Source: Xylophilus sp. GW821-FHT01B05
GTDB taxonomy: Bacteria > Pseudomonadota > Gammaproteobacteria > Burkholderiales > Burkholderiaceae_C
DNA: 64,000 nt
Reading direction: 5' to 3'
Assembly: GCA_038961845.1 (NCBI GenBank)
Contig: CP152408.1
Location: 2,542,001 to 2,606,000, forward strand
A program made the translations under genes and the position numbers. Every line of letters begins with the position of its first letter. Position 1 is the stretch's first letter. Under the pieces are notes generated by a model. It worked only from the letters and a program-made list of their open reading frames with translations, made no database searches and had not been told where the DNA came from. Positions 9,640-19,090 of the stretch are shown here, in pieces.

Positions 9640-10851
9640 CTACATGAAGTTGCGCGTGTGCAGCGCCGCCAGCCGCTCGGCCTGCGCGCGCTCAAAGCCC
9701 AGGCGCACCAGCTTGGCGTAGCGGCCATCTGCCATGTCGCGCATGAGCTGCTGCACCCGCGCATAGCCGCTGGCCACGGCGGCGGGGCTCAGCTCGCCTG
9801 CGGCAATGAGGATGAGCGCGTCAAACACTTCTTCATTCAGGCCGCTGCTGCCGGCCAGCGCATCGTGGCGCTGCTCCACGGCCTGCGCCAGGCGGTGGCG
9901 AAAGGCCGGCTCGCGCTCCAGCCGGTACAGCAGGTGCGACATGCCCAGGGCCACGTGGCGTGCCTCGTCGCGTGCGGCCAGACGGGCGATCTGGCGCGTC
10001 AGCGGGTCAGGTGCGTGCAGTTGCAGAAACTGCAGCAGGTTCACGAAAGTGCCTTCGCCCAGCACTGATAGCAGAAAGCTCGCCACAGAAAAGTCCGGCT
10101 CATCCAGCAGGCTCTTGAGCGAGGCCTGGCCACCAGCGGTGGACAGCGATGGCTCGCCGCCCTTGTGGCGGATGCGGCGTGTGAACACGGCGATGTGCCG
10201 CGCCTCGTCCGCCACCTGGATCGCCAGTGCCGCTTGCAGTTCGCGGTAGTGCGGGTGCAGCTGGCCCAGGAAGCGCGCCGGCACCAGCAGCGCGGCGTTC
10301 TCGTTCTCGACCATGTAGGTCATGAGCTGGACGATGGCCGCCTCCACCGGCGCGGGCAGCTCGAAGGCCACGCTCCAGTCGATGGCCTGGTCCGGGTCCC
10401 ATTGCGCAGCCACGGCCTGGGCGTAGAGGTCGGCGGCGCCGTCGGTCCATAGATCCTGCTTGCGGTCGAGCCTGAAGGCGAAGGGCGGCGAGCCCGCCTC
10501 TACCCGCGCGCCGCGTGCGGCCAGGCCCCAGCCGGGTGCGGCCTGCTCGGCCACTGCACCGTCGGCATGCGGATCGCTGTGGCCAGTGTCGGCCGCACCG
10601 CGCCAGCGGCCGGCCTGCGCGCCGCCGCGCAGCACCTGGGCCCTGCTGTCCACCCATTGCAGCGCATGGCCCTGGCTGCGGCACCAGTCGGCCAACTGCA
10701 CCTGCCAGCCCGGTGCACGGCCTGCCACGCGCAGTACGTCGCCCGGCGCCAGCGCGGCCAGGGCGTGCTTGACCAGCAGGTGCGCCCCGGCGTCAAAGCC
10801 CAAGGCTTCAATATCGATAAGCGGGTTCGGTGATGCGGCCTTGGTCGTCAT
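9640..10851 (-). CDS. TusA-like domain fused to a ferritin-like di-iron domain
   Basis: A 403-residue protein with two parts. Residues about 11-65 resemble the small TusA/SirA sulfur-carrier fold (IDIEALGF-LLVKHALAALAPGDVLRV-WQVQLADWCRSQGHAL), but the catalytic CPxP cysteine is replaced by DAGA. Residues about 150-400 are helical with di-iron ligands in ferritin-like order: E182/E184, E216-xx-H219 (DEARHIAVF), E266 (LGEGTF) and E296-xx-H299 (DEARHVALG). No signal peptide is present, so it should be cytosolic. It overlaps the PhnD-like gene by 44 bp and forms a three-gene unit inside the selenium block. An oxygenase or oxidase role on a sulfur or selenium compound is possible but unproven. Confidence 0.7.
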   Translation of the reverse strand: MTTKAASPNPLIDIEALGFDAGAHLLVKHALAALAPGDVLRVAGRAPGWQVQLADWCRSQGHALQWVDSRAQVLRGGAQAGRWRGAADTGHSDPHADGAVAEQAAPGWGLAARGARVEAGSPPFAFRLDRKQDLWTDGAADLYAQAVAAQWDPDQAIDWSVAFELPAPVEAAIVQLMTYMVENENAALLVPARFLGQLHPHYRELQAALAIQVADEARHIAVFTRRIRHKGGEPSLSTAGGQASLKSLLDEPDFSVASFLLSVLGEGTFVNLLQFLQLHAPDPLTRQIARLAARDEARHVALGMSHLLYRLEREPAFRHRLAQAVEQRHDALAGSSGLNEEVFDALILIAAGELSPAAVASGYARVQQLMRDMADGRYAKLVRLGFERAQAERLAALHTRNFM

Positions 10852-11674
10852 AAAAGCGCTCTTGCGTCACGGCGCGTTCCAGCAGCGCATAGCCGCTGCT
10901 GCGCCCCGGCTGCCAGGCCTTCAGGCCTTCCAGCTCCAGCAGTGGGCGCACGGAGGCATCGCCCCAGTCCATTGCCAGCAGGATCTCGCCAAAGCGCTGC
11001 GCCGCCTCGGCCGGCACGCCGGGGCTCACGGTCATGTTGCAGTGATCGAAGGCGCCCGTAGTGGCCAGGATGCGTGTGCTGCCCGCGGGCAGCGTGCCTT
11101 CATGCGCAAAGGCTCGGTGGTTGCCCGCAATCATCCAGGCCGCATCGATCTGGCCGGCCAGCAGGGCCTGGGCGGCATCGCGCTCGCCGCCGATGTGGTC
11201 GCCATGCTTGCCGCCCAGCACGTCGAAGCGGCGCGCCGTGTAGTCGGGCCCGGCCACCAAGTTGCCTGCGTGGCGCAGATGGTCCAGCGGGATCAGCGTG
11301 GCCTGCGGCGAGTCGATGGCGCCCATGCCCACGGTCTTGCCGCGCAGGCCGGCCAGGTCTTGCACCGGGCTGGCGGCGGGCACTACCAGCACCGAGTGCA
11401 GGTCCATGTCGGTATCGCGCATGGCCAGGGCCTGCACCTGCTGGCCGCGCGCCCGCGCCATGCGATCGGCGCGCACCCAGGCCAGCGGCGAGTTCCAGGC
11501 AAAGGCGATGTCGCCTGCAAACTGGGCCTCTACCTGCGCCTCGTAGTTGGAGTAAAGCAGGTAGTCAAAGGCAAAGCCGCGCTCCGCAAAGTAGGCCTTG
11601 AAGCCTTCCCAGATAGTGACAACCTTGGGCGCGTAGGCCACCGCGCCGAGCATGAGGGGTTGGGGTGTGCTCAT
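10808..11674 (-). CDS. PhnD-like substrate-binding-fold protein without signal peptide
   Basis: A 288-residue protein of the periplasmic binding fold, closest by eye to PhnD-type phosphate/phosphonate-binding proteins. Typical parts are VAYAPKVVTIWEGFKAYF, the hinge segment DLAGLRGKTVGMGAIDSPQATLIPLDHL and the later QALLAGQIDAAWMIAGN. Family members normally begin with a signal peptide or lipobox. This one begins directly with the fold (MSTPQPLMLGAVAYAP), so it should stay in the cytoplasm. No ABC permease or ATPase gene is nearby. It starts 7 bp after the ACAD-like gene and overlaps the next gene, so the three are surely co-translated. The ligand is unknown. Confidence 0.7.
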   Translation of the reverse strand: MSTPQPLMLGAVAYAPKVVTIWEGFKAYFAERGFAFDYLLYSNYEAQVEAQFAGDIAFAWNSPLAWVRADRMARARGQQVQALAMRDTDMDLHSVLVVPAASPVQDLAGLRGKTVGMGAIDSPQATLIPLDHLRHAGNLVAGPDYTARRFDVLGGKHGDHIGGERDAAQALLAGQIDAAWMIAGNHRAFAHEGTLPAGSTRILATTGAFDHCNMTVSPGVPAEAAQRFGEILLAMDWGDASVRPLLELEGLKAWQPGRSSGYALLERAVTQERFYDDQGRITEPAYRY

Positions 11675-11681
11675 GGTCCGC

Positions 11682-12797
11682 TCAACCCAAGGGCATGTCG
11701 CACAGCGCACGGCCAATGAAGTCGTACAGCACGTCCGATGTCGGCGCCATGATCGACGCCGCGCGCGCATCGCGGAACAGGCGCTCTATGCCCACCTCCT
11801 TGCGAAAGGCCGCGCCGCCGCAGATGCGCATGGCGGTGTCGGTTACCTCCAGCGCGGCCTCGGCGGCAGAGGCTTTCACCTCCAGCACGCGCAGCATGGT
11901 GTCGGCGCGGCCGCCGGCCATGGCGGCCAAGGTGTCGTCACGCAGCGCGCGGGCCTGGTCGGTACGGATGCGGGCACGCGCCAGATAGGCGCGGATGGTG
12001 GGCAGATCGGCCAGCGTGCTGTCGCTCTCGGCAAAGCGGCTGGCGGTGATGTGGGCGATGCTGCGCTGCAAGGCACCTTCCATCAGGCCGATGGAGGCCG
12101 AGGCGATCAGCGTGGCAAACACCGGCAGCTCGTCGTTGTTCATGATGTTGCCGCCCTCGCCATCCGCGCCCAGCATGCTGTTGGCCGGCACGCGCAGGTT
12201 CTCGGCGCGCACCGGCGCGGAGTCATTGCCGCGCAGGCCCAGGCCGTCAAAGGGCTGTGGGCGCTGCAGGCCGGGCAGACGGCTGTCCACCAGCCAGAGC
12301 GTGCTCGCGCCCTCGGCCGCAACGGGGCGCGACGACCAGACGTAAGAGTCCGCTTCGCGCGCCGAGGTCACCATGCTCTTGCTGCCATTGAGCACAACGC
12401 TGTCGCCCTCGACCTGCGCCGTACCCACCGGCGCCCAGAAGTGGCTGCGCGTACCGGTCTCGGACCAGGCCAGGGTGGTGATGTGGCGGCCTGCGGCGAT
12501 GGCGCGGCGTATTTCCATGGGGCCGTATTTCTCGACCAGCACGGTGCCGGCGTAGTGCATGGTGAGCACCATGGCGGTGGAGGAACAGTCCTGCGCGATG
12601 CGCTCTACCACCTGCGCCGCCGCAGGCAGGCCCTGGCCCAGGCCGCCGGCCTCCTTGGCGCTGACCAGGCCCAGCAGGCCGGCTTTGCCCAAGGCGTCGA
12701 TGGCGGCGCGCGGAAAGCGCGCTTGCTGGTCGGTGTCGGTGGCGGCCGGTGCAATCGTCGTGCGGACGATGGGCTCCAGAACTTCAAGAAAAGACAT
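11682..12797 (-). CDS. Acyl-CoA-dehydrogenase-fold flavoprotein
   Basis: A 371-residue protein with the ACAD three-domain layout: an N-terminal helical domain with DCSSTAMVLTMHY, a beta domain with the flavin segment TLAWSETGTRSHF and VLNGSKSMVTSA, and a C-terminal helical domain with ICGGAAFRKEVGIERLFRDAR. Where most members have the catalytic Glu (YEGTSE pattern) this protein has MAPTSD, so the usual base is absent; isovaleryl-CoA-type enzymes place it elsewhere, which cannot be excluded. It may be a flavin monooxygenase of the DszC/SfnB kind rather than a dehydrogenase (inference). A good AGGAG box precedes the start. It opens the three-gene cluster between selB and selC. Confidence 0.78.
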   Translation of the reverse strand: MSFLEVLEPIVRTTIAPAATDTDQQARFPRAAIDALGKAGLLGLVSAKEAGGLGQGLPAAAQVVERIAQDCSSTAMVLTMHYAGTVLVEKYGPMEIRRAIAAGRHITTLAWSETGTRSHFWAPVGTAQVEGDSVVLNGSKSMVTSAREADSYVWSSRPVAAEGASTLWLVDSRLPGLQRPQPFDGLGLRGNDSAPVRAENLRVPANSMLGADGEGGNIMNNDELPVFATLIASASIGLMEGALQRSIAHITASRFAESDSTLADLPTIRAYLARARIRTDQARALRDDTLAAMAGGRADTMLRVLEVKASAAEAALEVTDTAMRICGGAAFRKEVGIERLFRDARAASIMAPTSDVLYDFIGRALCDMPLG

Positions 12798-13028
12798 GGA
12801 TGGGCTCCTGGGCTATGAGGCATGCCAAACGCCGTAGCCCGGAGCGTGCGACACGAAGATGCGAAGCCGGCCCTCGGGCCATGGCGCATCTGTCGTATGC
12901 AGACCTGCAACAACGACATCCCGCACGAAGAAGCCGGGCGCGGCAAGCGCCCAGGCTGAGGCGTTTTTTAACCGGCGCAGGGCAAAAAGACCAGGGTGGA
13001 AAACCGCAGGCCGTGTAGGACGAGGGCC
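12798..13028. other. Intergenic region between selB and the ACAD-like gene
   Basis: A 231-bp gap with no convincing gene. It contains an inverted repeat GGGCGC-GGCAA-GCGCCC around 12938-12954 and a run of six T on the plus strand at about 12964-12969. No clear terminator for selB is present on the minus strand. The gap is long enough to hold a promoter for the three genes downstream. Confidence 0.4.
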
Positions 13029-14948
13029 CTAAGCCGCCCAGACCGCATCAGGCCGCAGCAGATGCGCATCACGCACGCGCCGCGTGTAGCCCGCACGGTC
13101 GAAAAATTCCAGCACCTGGATAGCGCGCTTGCGGCCCAGGCCGGTCGCATCGCGGAACGCATGCGCCTCGACTTCACCGCGCGGTGCCTGCGCGGCCAGC
13201 TGCGCCACGATGGCCGCAAGCGCTGCTATCTGGTCCGACGCATAGAACAGGTCCTTCACGATCTGGAACACCGCGCCACTGCGTGCCAATTTGCGCAGCA
13301 ACTGGCGCACCGCTTCCTCCGCCGCCTGGTGCTCGCGCGCCAAGTCCCGCACCCAGGGCGGGTCAAAACCGCCAGCCAGCAGCGCCGGCAATACGCGTTC
13401 TGCCAGGGCCTGCTCGGCGGGGTTGAGCGTGACCTGGTGGCCCGGCAAGTGCAGCCAGGCCCCGCTCTGGGCCAGGCTGCCATCGGCCAGCAAGGCCGCC
13501 ACCAACCCGCGCCATAGCGCCGCATGCTCGGCCTGCACCCGACCTGGCAATGCCATGCGCTGCAGCCGTGCAGTGTTCACACCGGGTTCGTCCGGCATGC
13601 GCTCGTGGAAGCGTGTCAGCGTGGCCAGTACCAGGCTGCGCAAGAGCTCCCAGTGAGCCGGTGCGAGCAGCAAGGCATCGTCGCCGCTCAAGGGCAGTGA
13701 AATCAATCCGTCTGGCAATGTGATGTGTTCGGGCGGACGCCCCAGCAGCAGTACCAGCAGCGCGCGTGGCAAGCCGTGTGCGGCACAGGCCAGCAAGGGG
13801 CCAGGGTCGCCTGTCGCCACTGCGGCCTCCAGCGCATCCAGATAGGCCCAGCGCTCGGCACTGCGCCGCTTGCGCGCGGGCGCGAACGGGTCGATCACGC
13901 CGCCACCCGCAATGGTCTGGCTGGCCTGGGCGTTGCGCAGGATCAGGCGATCGCCGGGCAAGGCAAAAACAGGCGTGTCGAACACCAGTTGCACACGCGC
14001 CTGCGCACCAGGCGCCTGGCGCTCGCCCTCCAGCAGGGCCACATGCGCCAGATGGTGCGCAGTCCCCAGATGCACATGCACCGGCGCCCACTGCGTGAGC
14101 GGCGGCGCATCGGGCAGCAGGCGCAGGCGCACGTCGATGCGCTGCGTGGCCTGCAGCGCGCGTGCGTCTGCGATCCAGTCGCCGCGCGCAATCGCCTCGC
14201 GCGCAATGCCCGCCAGGTTCAACGCGCAGCGCTGTCCCGCGCTGCCGGTGGCGCTTTCGCGGTTCTGGGCGTGGATGCTGCGAATGCGCACCGGCGTGCC
14301 GCTGGCGGAATGCAGCAGCGTGTCGCCCACCCGCGCCGTGCCGCCAAACACCGTGCCGGTGACCACCGTGCCTTGGCCGGCGAGCGTGAACACGCGGTCC
14401 ACCGCCAAACGGAACAGGCCGTCGCTTCGGCGTGCCGGCTGGGCCTGCGCCAGGGCGTGCAGATGGGCCCGCAGTGCAGCAACGCCAGCGTCGGCGGGTT
14501 GGGTGGCGGCGGTCTCGAACACCTCGGCCTGGGCCAGCGGCGTGGGCGCGAGCAGCGCCTGCAGCTCTGCACGCACCTGGGTCAGTCGTGCTGGCGGCAC
14601 ACGATCCGCCTTGGTCAGCGCCACCGTGCCCTGCGTGACGCCCAGCAACTCCAGAATGGCCAGATGCTCGCGCGTCTGCGGCATCACGCCATCATCAGCG
14701 GCCACCACCAGCAGCGCATGGTCTATGCCCACGGCGCCCGCGGCCATGGTGTGTACAAACCGCTCATGTCCAGGCACATCGATGATGCCCAGCACGTCGC
14801 CATTGGCCAGTGGCGTGTAGGCGTAGCCCAGCTCGATCGATATGCCACGCGCCTTCTCTTCCTTGAGCCGGTCGGTGTCCACGCCGGTGAGTGCGCGCAC
14901 CAGCGTGGTCTTGCCGTGGTCGATGTGGCCCGCGGTGCCGATGATCAT
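13029..14948 (-). CDS. selB: Selenocysteine-specific elongation factor
   Basis: A 639-residue SelB that carries Sec-tRNA to the ribosome at UGA codons marked by a SECIS hairpin. The N-terminal GTPase has G1 [11 protein letters not shown] (residues 4-14), G3 DVPGHE and the G4 motif TKAD. Two EF-Tu-like beta-barrel domains follow. The C-terminal third forms winged helices (ending [16 protein letters not shown]) that bind the SECIS RNA. Its ATG overlaps the selA stop by 4 bp, so translation is likely coupled. The matching SECIS is in fdoG. Confidence 0.97.
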   Translation of the reverse strand: MIIGTAGHIDHGKTTLVRALTGVDTDRLKEEKARGISIELGYAYTPLANGDVLGIIDVPGHERFVHTMAAGAVGIDHALLVVAADDGVMPQTREHLAILELLGVTQGTVALTKADRVPPARLTQVRAELQALLAPTPLAQAEVFETAATQPADAGVAALRAHLHALAQAQPARRSDGLFRLAVDRVFTLAGQGTVVTGTVFGGTARVGDTLLHSASGTPVRIRSIHAQNRESATGSAGQRCALNLAGIAREAIARGDWIADARALQATQRIDVRLRLLPDAPPLTQWAPVHVHLGTAHHLAHVALLEGERQAPGAQARVQLVFDTPVFALPGDRLILRNAQASQTIAGGGVIDPFAPARKRRSAERWAYLDALEAAVATGDPGPLLACAAHGLPRALLVLLLGRPPEHITLPDGLISLPLSGDDALLLAPAHWELLRSLVLATLTRFHERMPDEPGVNTARLQRMALPGRVQAEHAALWRGLVAALLADGSLAQSGAWLHLPGHQVTLNPAEQALAERVLPALLAGGFDPPWVRDLAREHQAAEEAVRQLLRKLARSGAVFQIVKDLFYASDQIAALAAIVAQLAAQAPRGEVEAHAFRDATGLGRKRAIQVLEFFDRAGYTRRVRDAHLLRPDAVWAA

Positions 14949-16372
14949 GCCGCTAGCAGCTCCGCCAAGCGCGGCAGTTGCGCAGTGAAGGCGGCTTCGT
15001 CGGCGGCCTCCAGGCAGCGCAGATCGAGCCAGAGCGCGTTGTCGGTGATGCGGCCAATCACCGGGCGGGGCAGGGCGCGCAGCGCTGCCTCCAGCCGAGC
15101 CAACTGACGGCCGCTGCGCTTGCCCTCTGCGGGCCGCAGCGCCAGGCCATGGCTTGGCAACGTATCCACGGGCAGGGCGCCGCTGCCGATCTGGCTGAAC
15201 AGCGGGGTGGCTTCGGCATTGAAGGCCGGGCCAACTGCCTGCTGCACCAGGGCCAGCAAGGCCTCGGCGCGAGCCTGGATCAGCGCCTGCGGCCGGGTCA
15301 GCAGGCGCAGCGTCGTCAGGCGCTCGGCCAGCAGTTCGGGCGCCAGGTACAGGCGCAGCACTGGCTCTAGCGCTGCGAGCGTGAGCTTGCCCACGCGCAG
15401 GGCGCGCTTGAGCGGGTTCTTCTTGATGCCGGCGATCAGGTCTTTGCGGCCCACAATCAGCCCGGCCTGCGGGCCACCCAGCAGCTTGTCGCCGCTGAAG
15501 GTGACCAGATCGGCACCAGCCTCAATCGTCTCGCGCACCGTGGCCTCGTGCGGCAGGCCCCAGCGTGTGAGGTTGACCAGAGTGCCGCTGCCCAGATCCA
15601 CCGCCAGCGGCAAGCCATGCGCATGGGCGATGCGTGCGGCCTCGGCTTCTGCCACATCGCAGGTGAAGCCGGTGACCGCGTAGTTGCTGCAATGCACTTT
15701 CATGAGCAACGCGGTGCGGGCGGTGATGGCCTCTTCATAGTCCCGGGGATGGGTGCGGTTGGTGGTGCCCACCTCGACCAGCTTGGCACCTGCGCGCGCC
15801 ATGATGTCGGGGATGCGGAAGGCGCCGCCGATCTCCACCAACTCGCCGCGCGAAACGATCACTTCCTTGCGCGCCGCCAGCGCATTGAGCGTGAGCAGAA
15901 CGGCCGCCGCATTGTTGTTGACCACGGTGGCGGCCTCGGCGCCGGTCAGCTCGCACAACAGGTCTTCGACCAGGTCATCGCGGTCGCCGCGCCCACCTGT
16001 GTTCAGGTCGAATTCCAGGTTGACCGGTGCCGTAAGCGCCTGCAGCACGGCCTGTACCGCCTCGTCGGGCAGCAGGGCACGGCCCAGGTTGGTGTGCAGC
16101 ACCGTGCCGGTCAGGTTGAACACCGTGCGCAGATGCGGGGCAAAGCGGGCCGCCAGGCGGCGCTCGCAGGCGGCGGCCAGCGCGTCGTCGGCAATGGCCT
16201 GCGGCGTCAGTTCACCGGCCAGGACCGCCGGGCGCAGCACGTCGAATTCGGCGCGCAGGGCATCGGCGACAGCGCTGTGGCCGTAGCGCTCGGCCAGCGT
16301 CTGCAGCGGTGCGGCCGCCAGCACCCGGTCGACCGAGGGCAGGCGCAGGGCTGGGGAGACGGGGCGATCCAT
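14945..16372 (-). CDS. selA: L-seryl-tRNA(Sec) selenium transferase
   Basis: A 475-residue PLP enzyme converting Ser-tRNA(Sec) to Sec-tRNA(Sec) with selenophosphate from SelD. Marks include [16 protein letters not shown], the [16 protein letters not shown] segment and the PLP-lysine motif [13 protein letters not shown] longer frame reaches 16675 but reads through fdhE out of frame, so the start MDRPVSPAL at 16372 is used. It overlaps the fdhE stop (ATCA on the plus strand) and the selB start, giving a tightly coupled fdhE-selA-selB unit. Confidence 0.97.
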   Translation of the reverse strand: MDRPVSPALRLPSVDRVLAAAPLQTLAERYGHSAVADALRAEFDVLRPAVLAGELTPQAIADDALAAACERRLAARFAPHLRTVFNLTGTVLHTNLGRALLPDEAVQAVLQALTAPVNLEFDLNTGGRGDRDDLVEDLLCELTGAEAATVVNNNAAAVLLTLNALAARKEVIVSRGELVEIGGAFRIPDIMARAGAKLVEVGTTNRTHPRDYEEAITARTALLMKVHCSNYAVTGFTCDVAEAEAARIAHAHGLPLAVDLGSGTLVNLTRWGLPHEATVRETIEAGADLVTFSGDKLLGGPQAGLIVGRKDLIAGIKKNPLKRALRVGKLTLAALEPVLRLYLAPELLAERLTTLRLLTRPQALIQARAEALLALVQQAVGPAFNAEATPLFSQIGSGALPVDTLPSHGLALRPAEGKRSGRQLARLEAALRALPRPVIGRITDNALWLDLRCLEAADEAAFTAQLPRLAELLAA

Positions 16373-17331
16373 CAGGCAATCAGTGGTTTCTCTATGGCCA
16401 GTAGCGGGTTGCTGCTGGCGCGCGCAAATTCGGTGTCGCCCATCAGCAGGTCCAGCGTGATGCTGGCCAGGTCGTCGGCCACGGGGTCGACAAACGGGTC
16501 TTGCTCCTGGTTCACCAACTTGCGGTAGGTGTGGCATTGGTCGCAGGTCTCGGCCAGTACGGCATGCCGGGTGTCGGCCTTGCTGGCCGGCTCCGCCTCT
16601 GCACCCTGCACGCCCTGGTAGCGCACGCCCTTGGTGGATTCGCAGTGGCTGCACTTGACGCGCACCATGTGCCACTCGGTGGCGCAGGCGCCGCAGTGCA
16701 GGTAGCGGTGGCCGCCGGCCTCACCGCCGATGCGCAGCACGCTGGCCACAGGCGCGCTGCCGCAGACGGGGCAGATGGTGGCGGGCTCGGCAAAGGGCAC
16801 GTCCTTCACGGACAGCGCGGCGGCGCGGCTGGCAAACCCCACCTGCAGCGCGGCCATGACCAAGGGCGCGGCGGCCAGCTCTTCGCGGCCGATGTTGTCG
16901 GCCAGCACCTGGCGGGCCAACGCGTCGAGGGCAGCATCGTCCAGCGCCGCAAGCTGGGTGAAGACAGGCGACAAGCCGGCGGGCACGGCGGCATCGCCTG
17001 TCAGCTCGGCCAGCAGCGCGCGCAGCGTGTCGTGCCATGCGGCAGGCAGGTTCTGGGATGCCGGCAGCAGCGGCATGCCATGGGCGCTGGCCCGCTGCGC
17101 CACGCCGGCGTCGAGCGGCGCGGGCGTGGGCGCGCGGGATGCCAGGTGCTGCTGTGCCTCGACCAGGCGCGCCGCAAAGCGCAGGTAGTCCGCAATCACA
17201 TGGCCATCCGCCAACTGCCGCAGGCGCGCGGCGCGCTCCTGAAACAGCGTGGCCGGCAGCGGCAGGCGCACGCGCGGAAAGTTGATGTGGTCGAGGGCTT
17301 CGATCTCGCCGGGCTGGAGAATGCGTTGCAC
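16372..17331 (-). CDS. fdhE: Formate dehydrogenase accessory protein FdhE
   Basis: About 319 residues. FdhE is a rubredoxin-like metal-binding chaperone for the Tat-exported formate dehydrogenase. The C-terminal half carries the Cys pairs [23 protein letters not shown] and CDQCHTYRK. The family begins [23 protein letters not shown], which matches a GTG start at 17331 (a TTG at 17337 is the alternative). An ATG at 17397 gives a longer frame, but it would lie upstream of a hairpin terminator at 17361-17389, so it is disfavoured. The gene follows fdoI and overlaps selA by one base. Confidence 0.9.
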   Translation of the reverse strand: MQRILQPGEIEALDHINFPRVRLPLPATLFQERAARLRQLADGHVIADYLRFAARLVEAQQHLASRAPTPAPLDAGVAQRASAHGMPLLPASQNLPAAWHDTLRALLAELTGDAAVPAGLSPVFTQLAALDDAALDALARQVLADNIGREELAAAPLVMAALQVGFASRAAALSVKDVPFAEPATICPVCGSAPVASVLRIGGEAGGHRYLHCGACATEWHMVRVKCSHCESTKGVRYQGVQGAEAEPASKADTRHAVLAETCDQCHTYRKLVNQEQDPFVDPVADDLASITLDLLMGDTEFARASSNPLLAIEKPLIA

Positions 17332-17360
17332 AGGCAATGTCCAAAATAAAGGAACAGGCC

Positions 17361-17389
17361 GAAGACAAAACGCCGGGGCAAACCCGGCG
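17361..17389 (-). terminator. Intrinsic terminator between fdoI and fdhE
   Basis: On the minus strand CGCCGGG-TTTGC-CCCGGCG is followed by TTTTGTCTTC. It lies just after the fdoI stop. It could lower transcription of fdhE-selA-selB relative to the structural genes. Confidence 0.65.
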
Positions 17390-17412
17390 CTGTGCACTAG
17401 GGAGAGGCCAGT

Positions 17413-18120
17413 TTAGACATCACGCCGCTCTTGCGCCAGCGAGCGTTCACGGTCCACTACCTCGCCATACCACTTTGCATGGTGCTTGCGCGCCCAGGCA
17501 TAGGTCACCCAGCCTTGGGTCATGGCGCGGATGGAGCCCTTGACCCAGATCGCCGCATAGATGTGGACGATGATGGAGCAGATGATGGCAAAGCCGAAGA
17601 ACGCATGCAGCAGCGATGCGGCGCGAACCACGCCAATGGGAAAGAAGTGGCTGAAATACGCCCGCCAGATCACCAGCCCGGTGAGCAACAAGCCCAGCAT
17701 GCAGCCCAACAATACCCAGAACAAAATCTTCTGCCCGGCGTTGTAGCGGCTGATGGGCGGCAGCTTTTCTTCGCGGTTGGTGAGCACGTCGCCGATCTGG
17801 CGCATCCACTGCACGTCGTTCTGCTCCAGGAAGTTGTGGCGCCAGAAACGCAGCACCAGCAGCATGAACGACATGAACATCACCAGGCCTATGAACGGAT
17901 GCAGGATGCGCGTCCACGGCCCGCCGCCAAAGAGGGCGGTAAGCCAGAACATGGCCGGATGGAACAGCGCCAGGCCCGACAGCGTCAGCAGCACAAAGCA
18001 GATGGCGGTGATCCAGTGGTTGCTGCGCTCGTTGGGCGTATAGCGCTGGATCACCGGCTGGTCGTGCATGGTGGCAAAGTCGCGGGCAGTGGGGCGTTCA
18101 GCCTCGTGGGTGCTGCTCAT
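17413..18120 (-). CDS. fdoI: Formate dehydrogenase cytochrome b556 subunit (gamma)
   Basis: A 235-residue inner-membrane subunit with four membrane helices that anchors the enzyme and passes electrons to quinone. Helix histidines in [28 protein letters not shown] and [23 protein letters not shown] are the expected haem b ligands. A perfect AGGAGG box precedes the ATG at 18120. A longer frame reaching 18243 overlaps fdoH and is rejected. The true start still overlaps the fdoH 3' end by 23 bp. The sequence is of the FdnI/FdoI type. Confidence 0.93.
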   Translation of the reverse strand: MSSTHEAERPTARDFATMHDQPVIQRYTPNERSNHWITAICFVLLTLSGLALFHPAMFWLTALFGGGPWTRILHPFIGLVMFMSFMLLVLRFWRHNFLEQNDVQWMRQIGDVLTNREEKLPPISRYNAGQKILFWVLLGCMLGLLLTGLVIWRAYFSHFFPIGVVRAASLLHAFFGFAIICSIIVHIYAAIWVKGSIRAMTQGWVTYAWARKHHAKWYGEVVDRERSLAQERRDV

Positions 18121-19081
18121 GGCGAGCCTCCTGCTGGTGAACCTGGGCCAGTGGATTGGTGTCCACACCCGCATCCTCGCGGCGTTCGATGGCCTCGTCA
18201 TTGGCATCGTCTTCCTCGTGCTCGTTGGTCTCGTTGGGGCCAACGCGCGTGTAGTGGAAGAAGCCGGCCAGGGCAGTCAGTGCGATGCCGGCCAGCGCCA
18301 GCGGCTTGGCTGCGCCCTTCCAGAAGCTGACCATCGGACTGATCTTCGGGTTGTCGGGCAGGCCGTGGTAAAGCGAGGGCTTGTCGGCGTGGTGCAGCAC
18401 GTACATCACATGGGTGCCGCCCACGCCGGCCGGGTCGTAGAGCCCGGCCTTGGCAAAGCCACGCTCCTTCAGGTCTTCGATGCGCTCCTCGGCCTGGTCC
18501 TTCATGGCCTGCTTGGTGCCGAACATGATGGCGCCTGTGGGGCAGGTCTTGACGCAGGCCGGCTCCTGCCCCACGCCCACGCGGTCTGAGCACAGGGTGC
18601 ATTTGTAGGCCTTGTGGTCCTTTTTGGAGATGCGCGGTACATCGAACGGGCAGCCGCTCACGCAGTAGCCGCAGCCTATGCAGTTCTCTTCGTGGAAATC
18701 CACGATGCCATTGGTGTACTGCACGATGGCGCCAGGCGAGGGGCAGGCCTTGAGACAACCCGGGTCCTCGCAGTGCATGCAGCCGTCCTTGCGGATCAGC
18801 CATTCGAGGTTGCCGCTTTCCTCGTTCTCGTACTCGGAGAAGCGCATCACCGTCCACGAGTGCTCGGTCAGGTCCGTCGGGTTGTCGTAGACGCCGCTGG
18901 TGGTGCCGACCTCATCGCGCAGATCGTTCCACTCCATGCACGCCGTCTGGCAGGCCTTGCAGCCTATGCACTTGGAGACATCGATCAGCTTGGCCACCTC
19001 GCCCGATGCCGGCGCGCGCACGCTGGGCGAGGGCAGGGTGGTGGCAGAGCGGCGCTTGATATCCAGGGATTGCAGGGACAT
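18098..19081 (-). CDS. fdoH: Formate dehydrogenase iron-sulfur subunit (beta)
   Basis: A 327-residue ferredoxin-like subunit with four [4Fe-4S] cysteine groups: [37 protein letters not shown] and CTLCSDR-CVKTCP. A single membrane helix near the C terminus ([17 protein letters not shown]) anchors it. It transfers electrons from the selenoprotein subunit to the cytochrome b. An AAGGAGG site stands before the ATG, within the end of fdoG. The acidic tail after the helix ([18 protein letters not shown]) is longer than in the E. coli protein. Confidence 0.95.
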   Translation of the reverse strand: MSLQSLDIKRRSATTLPSPSVRAPASGEVAKLIDVSKCIGCKACQTACMEWNDLRDEVGTTSGVYDNPTDLTEHSWTVMRFSEYENEESGNLEWLIRKDGCMHCEDPGCLKACPSPGAIVQYTNGIVDFHEENCIGCGYCVSGCPFDVPRISKKDHKAYKCTLCSDRVGVGQEPACVKTCPTGAIMFGTKQAMKDQAEERIEDLKERGFAKAGLYDPAGVGGTHVMYVLHHADKPSLYHGLPDNPKISPMVSFWKGAAKPLALAGIALTALAGFFHYTRVGPNETNEHEEDDANDEAIERREDAGVDTNPLAQVHQQEARHEQHPRG

Positions 19082-19090
19082 ACGGCCTCC

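Noticed and set aside
13725..15107. 460-residue plus-strand ORF opposite selB and selA
   Set aside because: Antisense of conserved genes in high-GC DNA; composition is His/Gln/Arg-rich with no domain.
16373..16675. Upstream extension of selA
   Set aside because: It overlaps fdhE in another frame; family similarity begins at MDRPVSPAL.
17332..17397. ATG start of fdhE at 17397
   Set aside because: It lies upstream of a terminator hairpin, and the added residues are not found in the family pattern as recalled.
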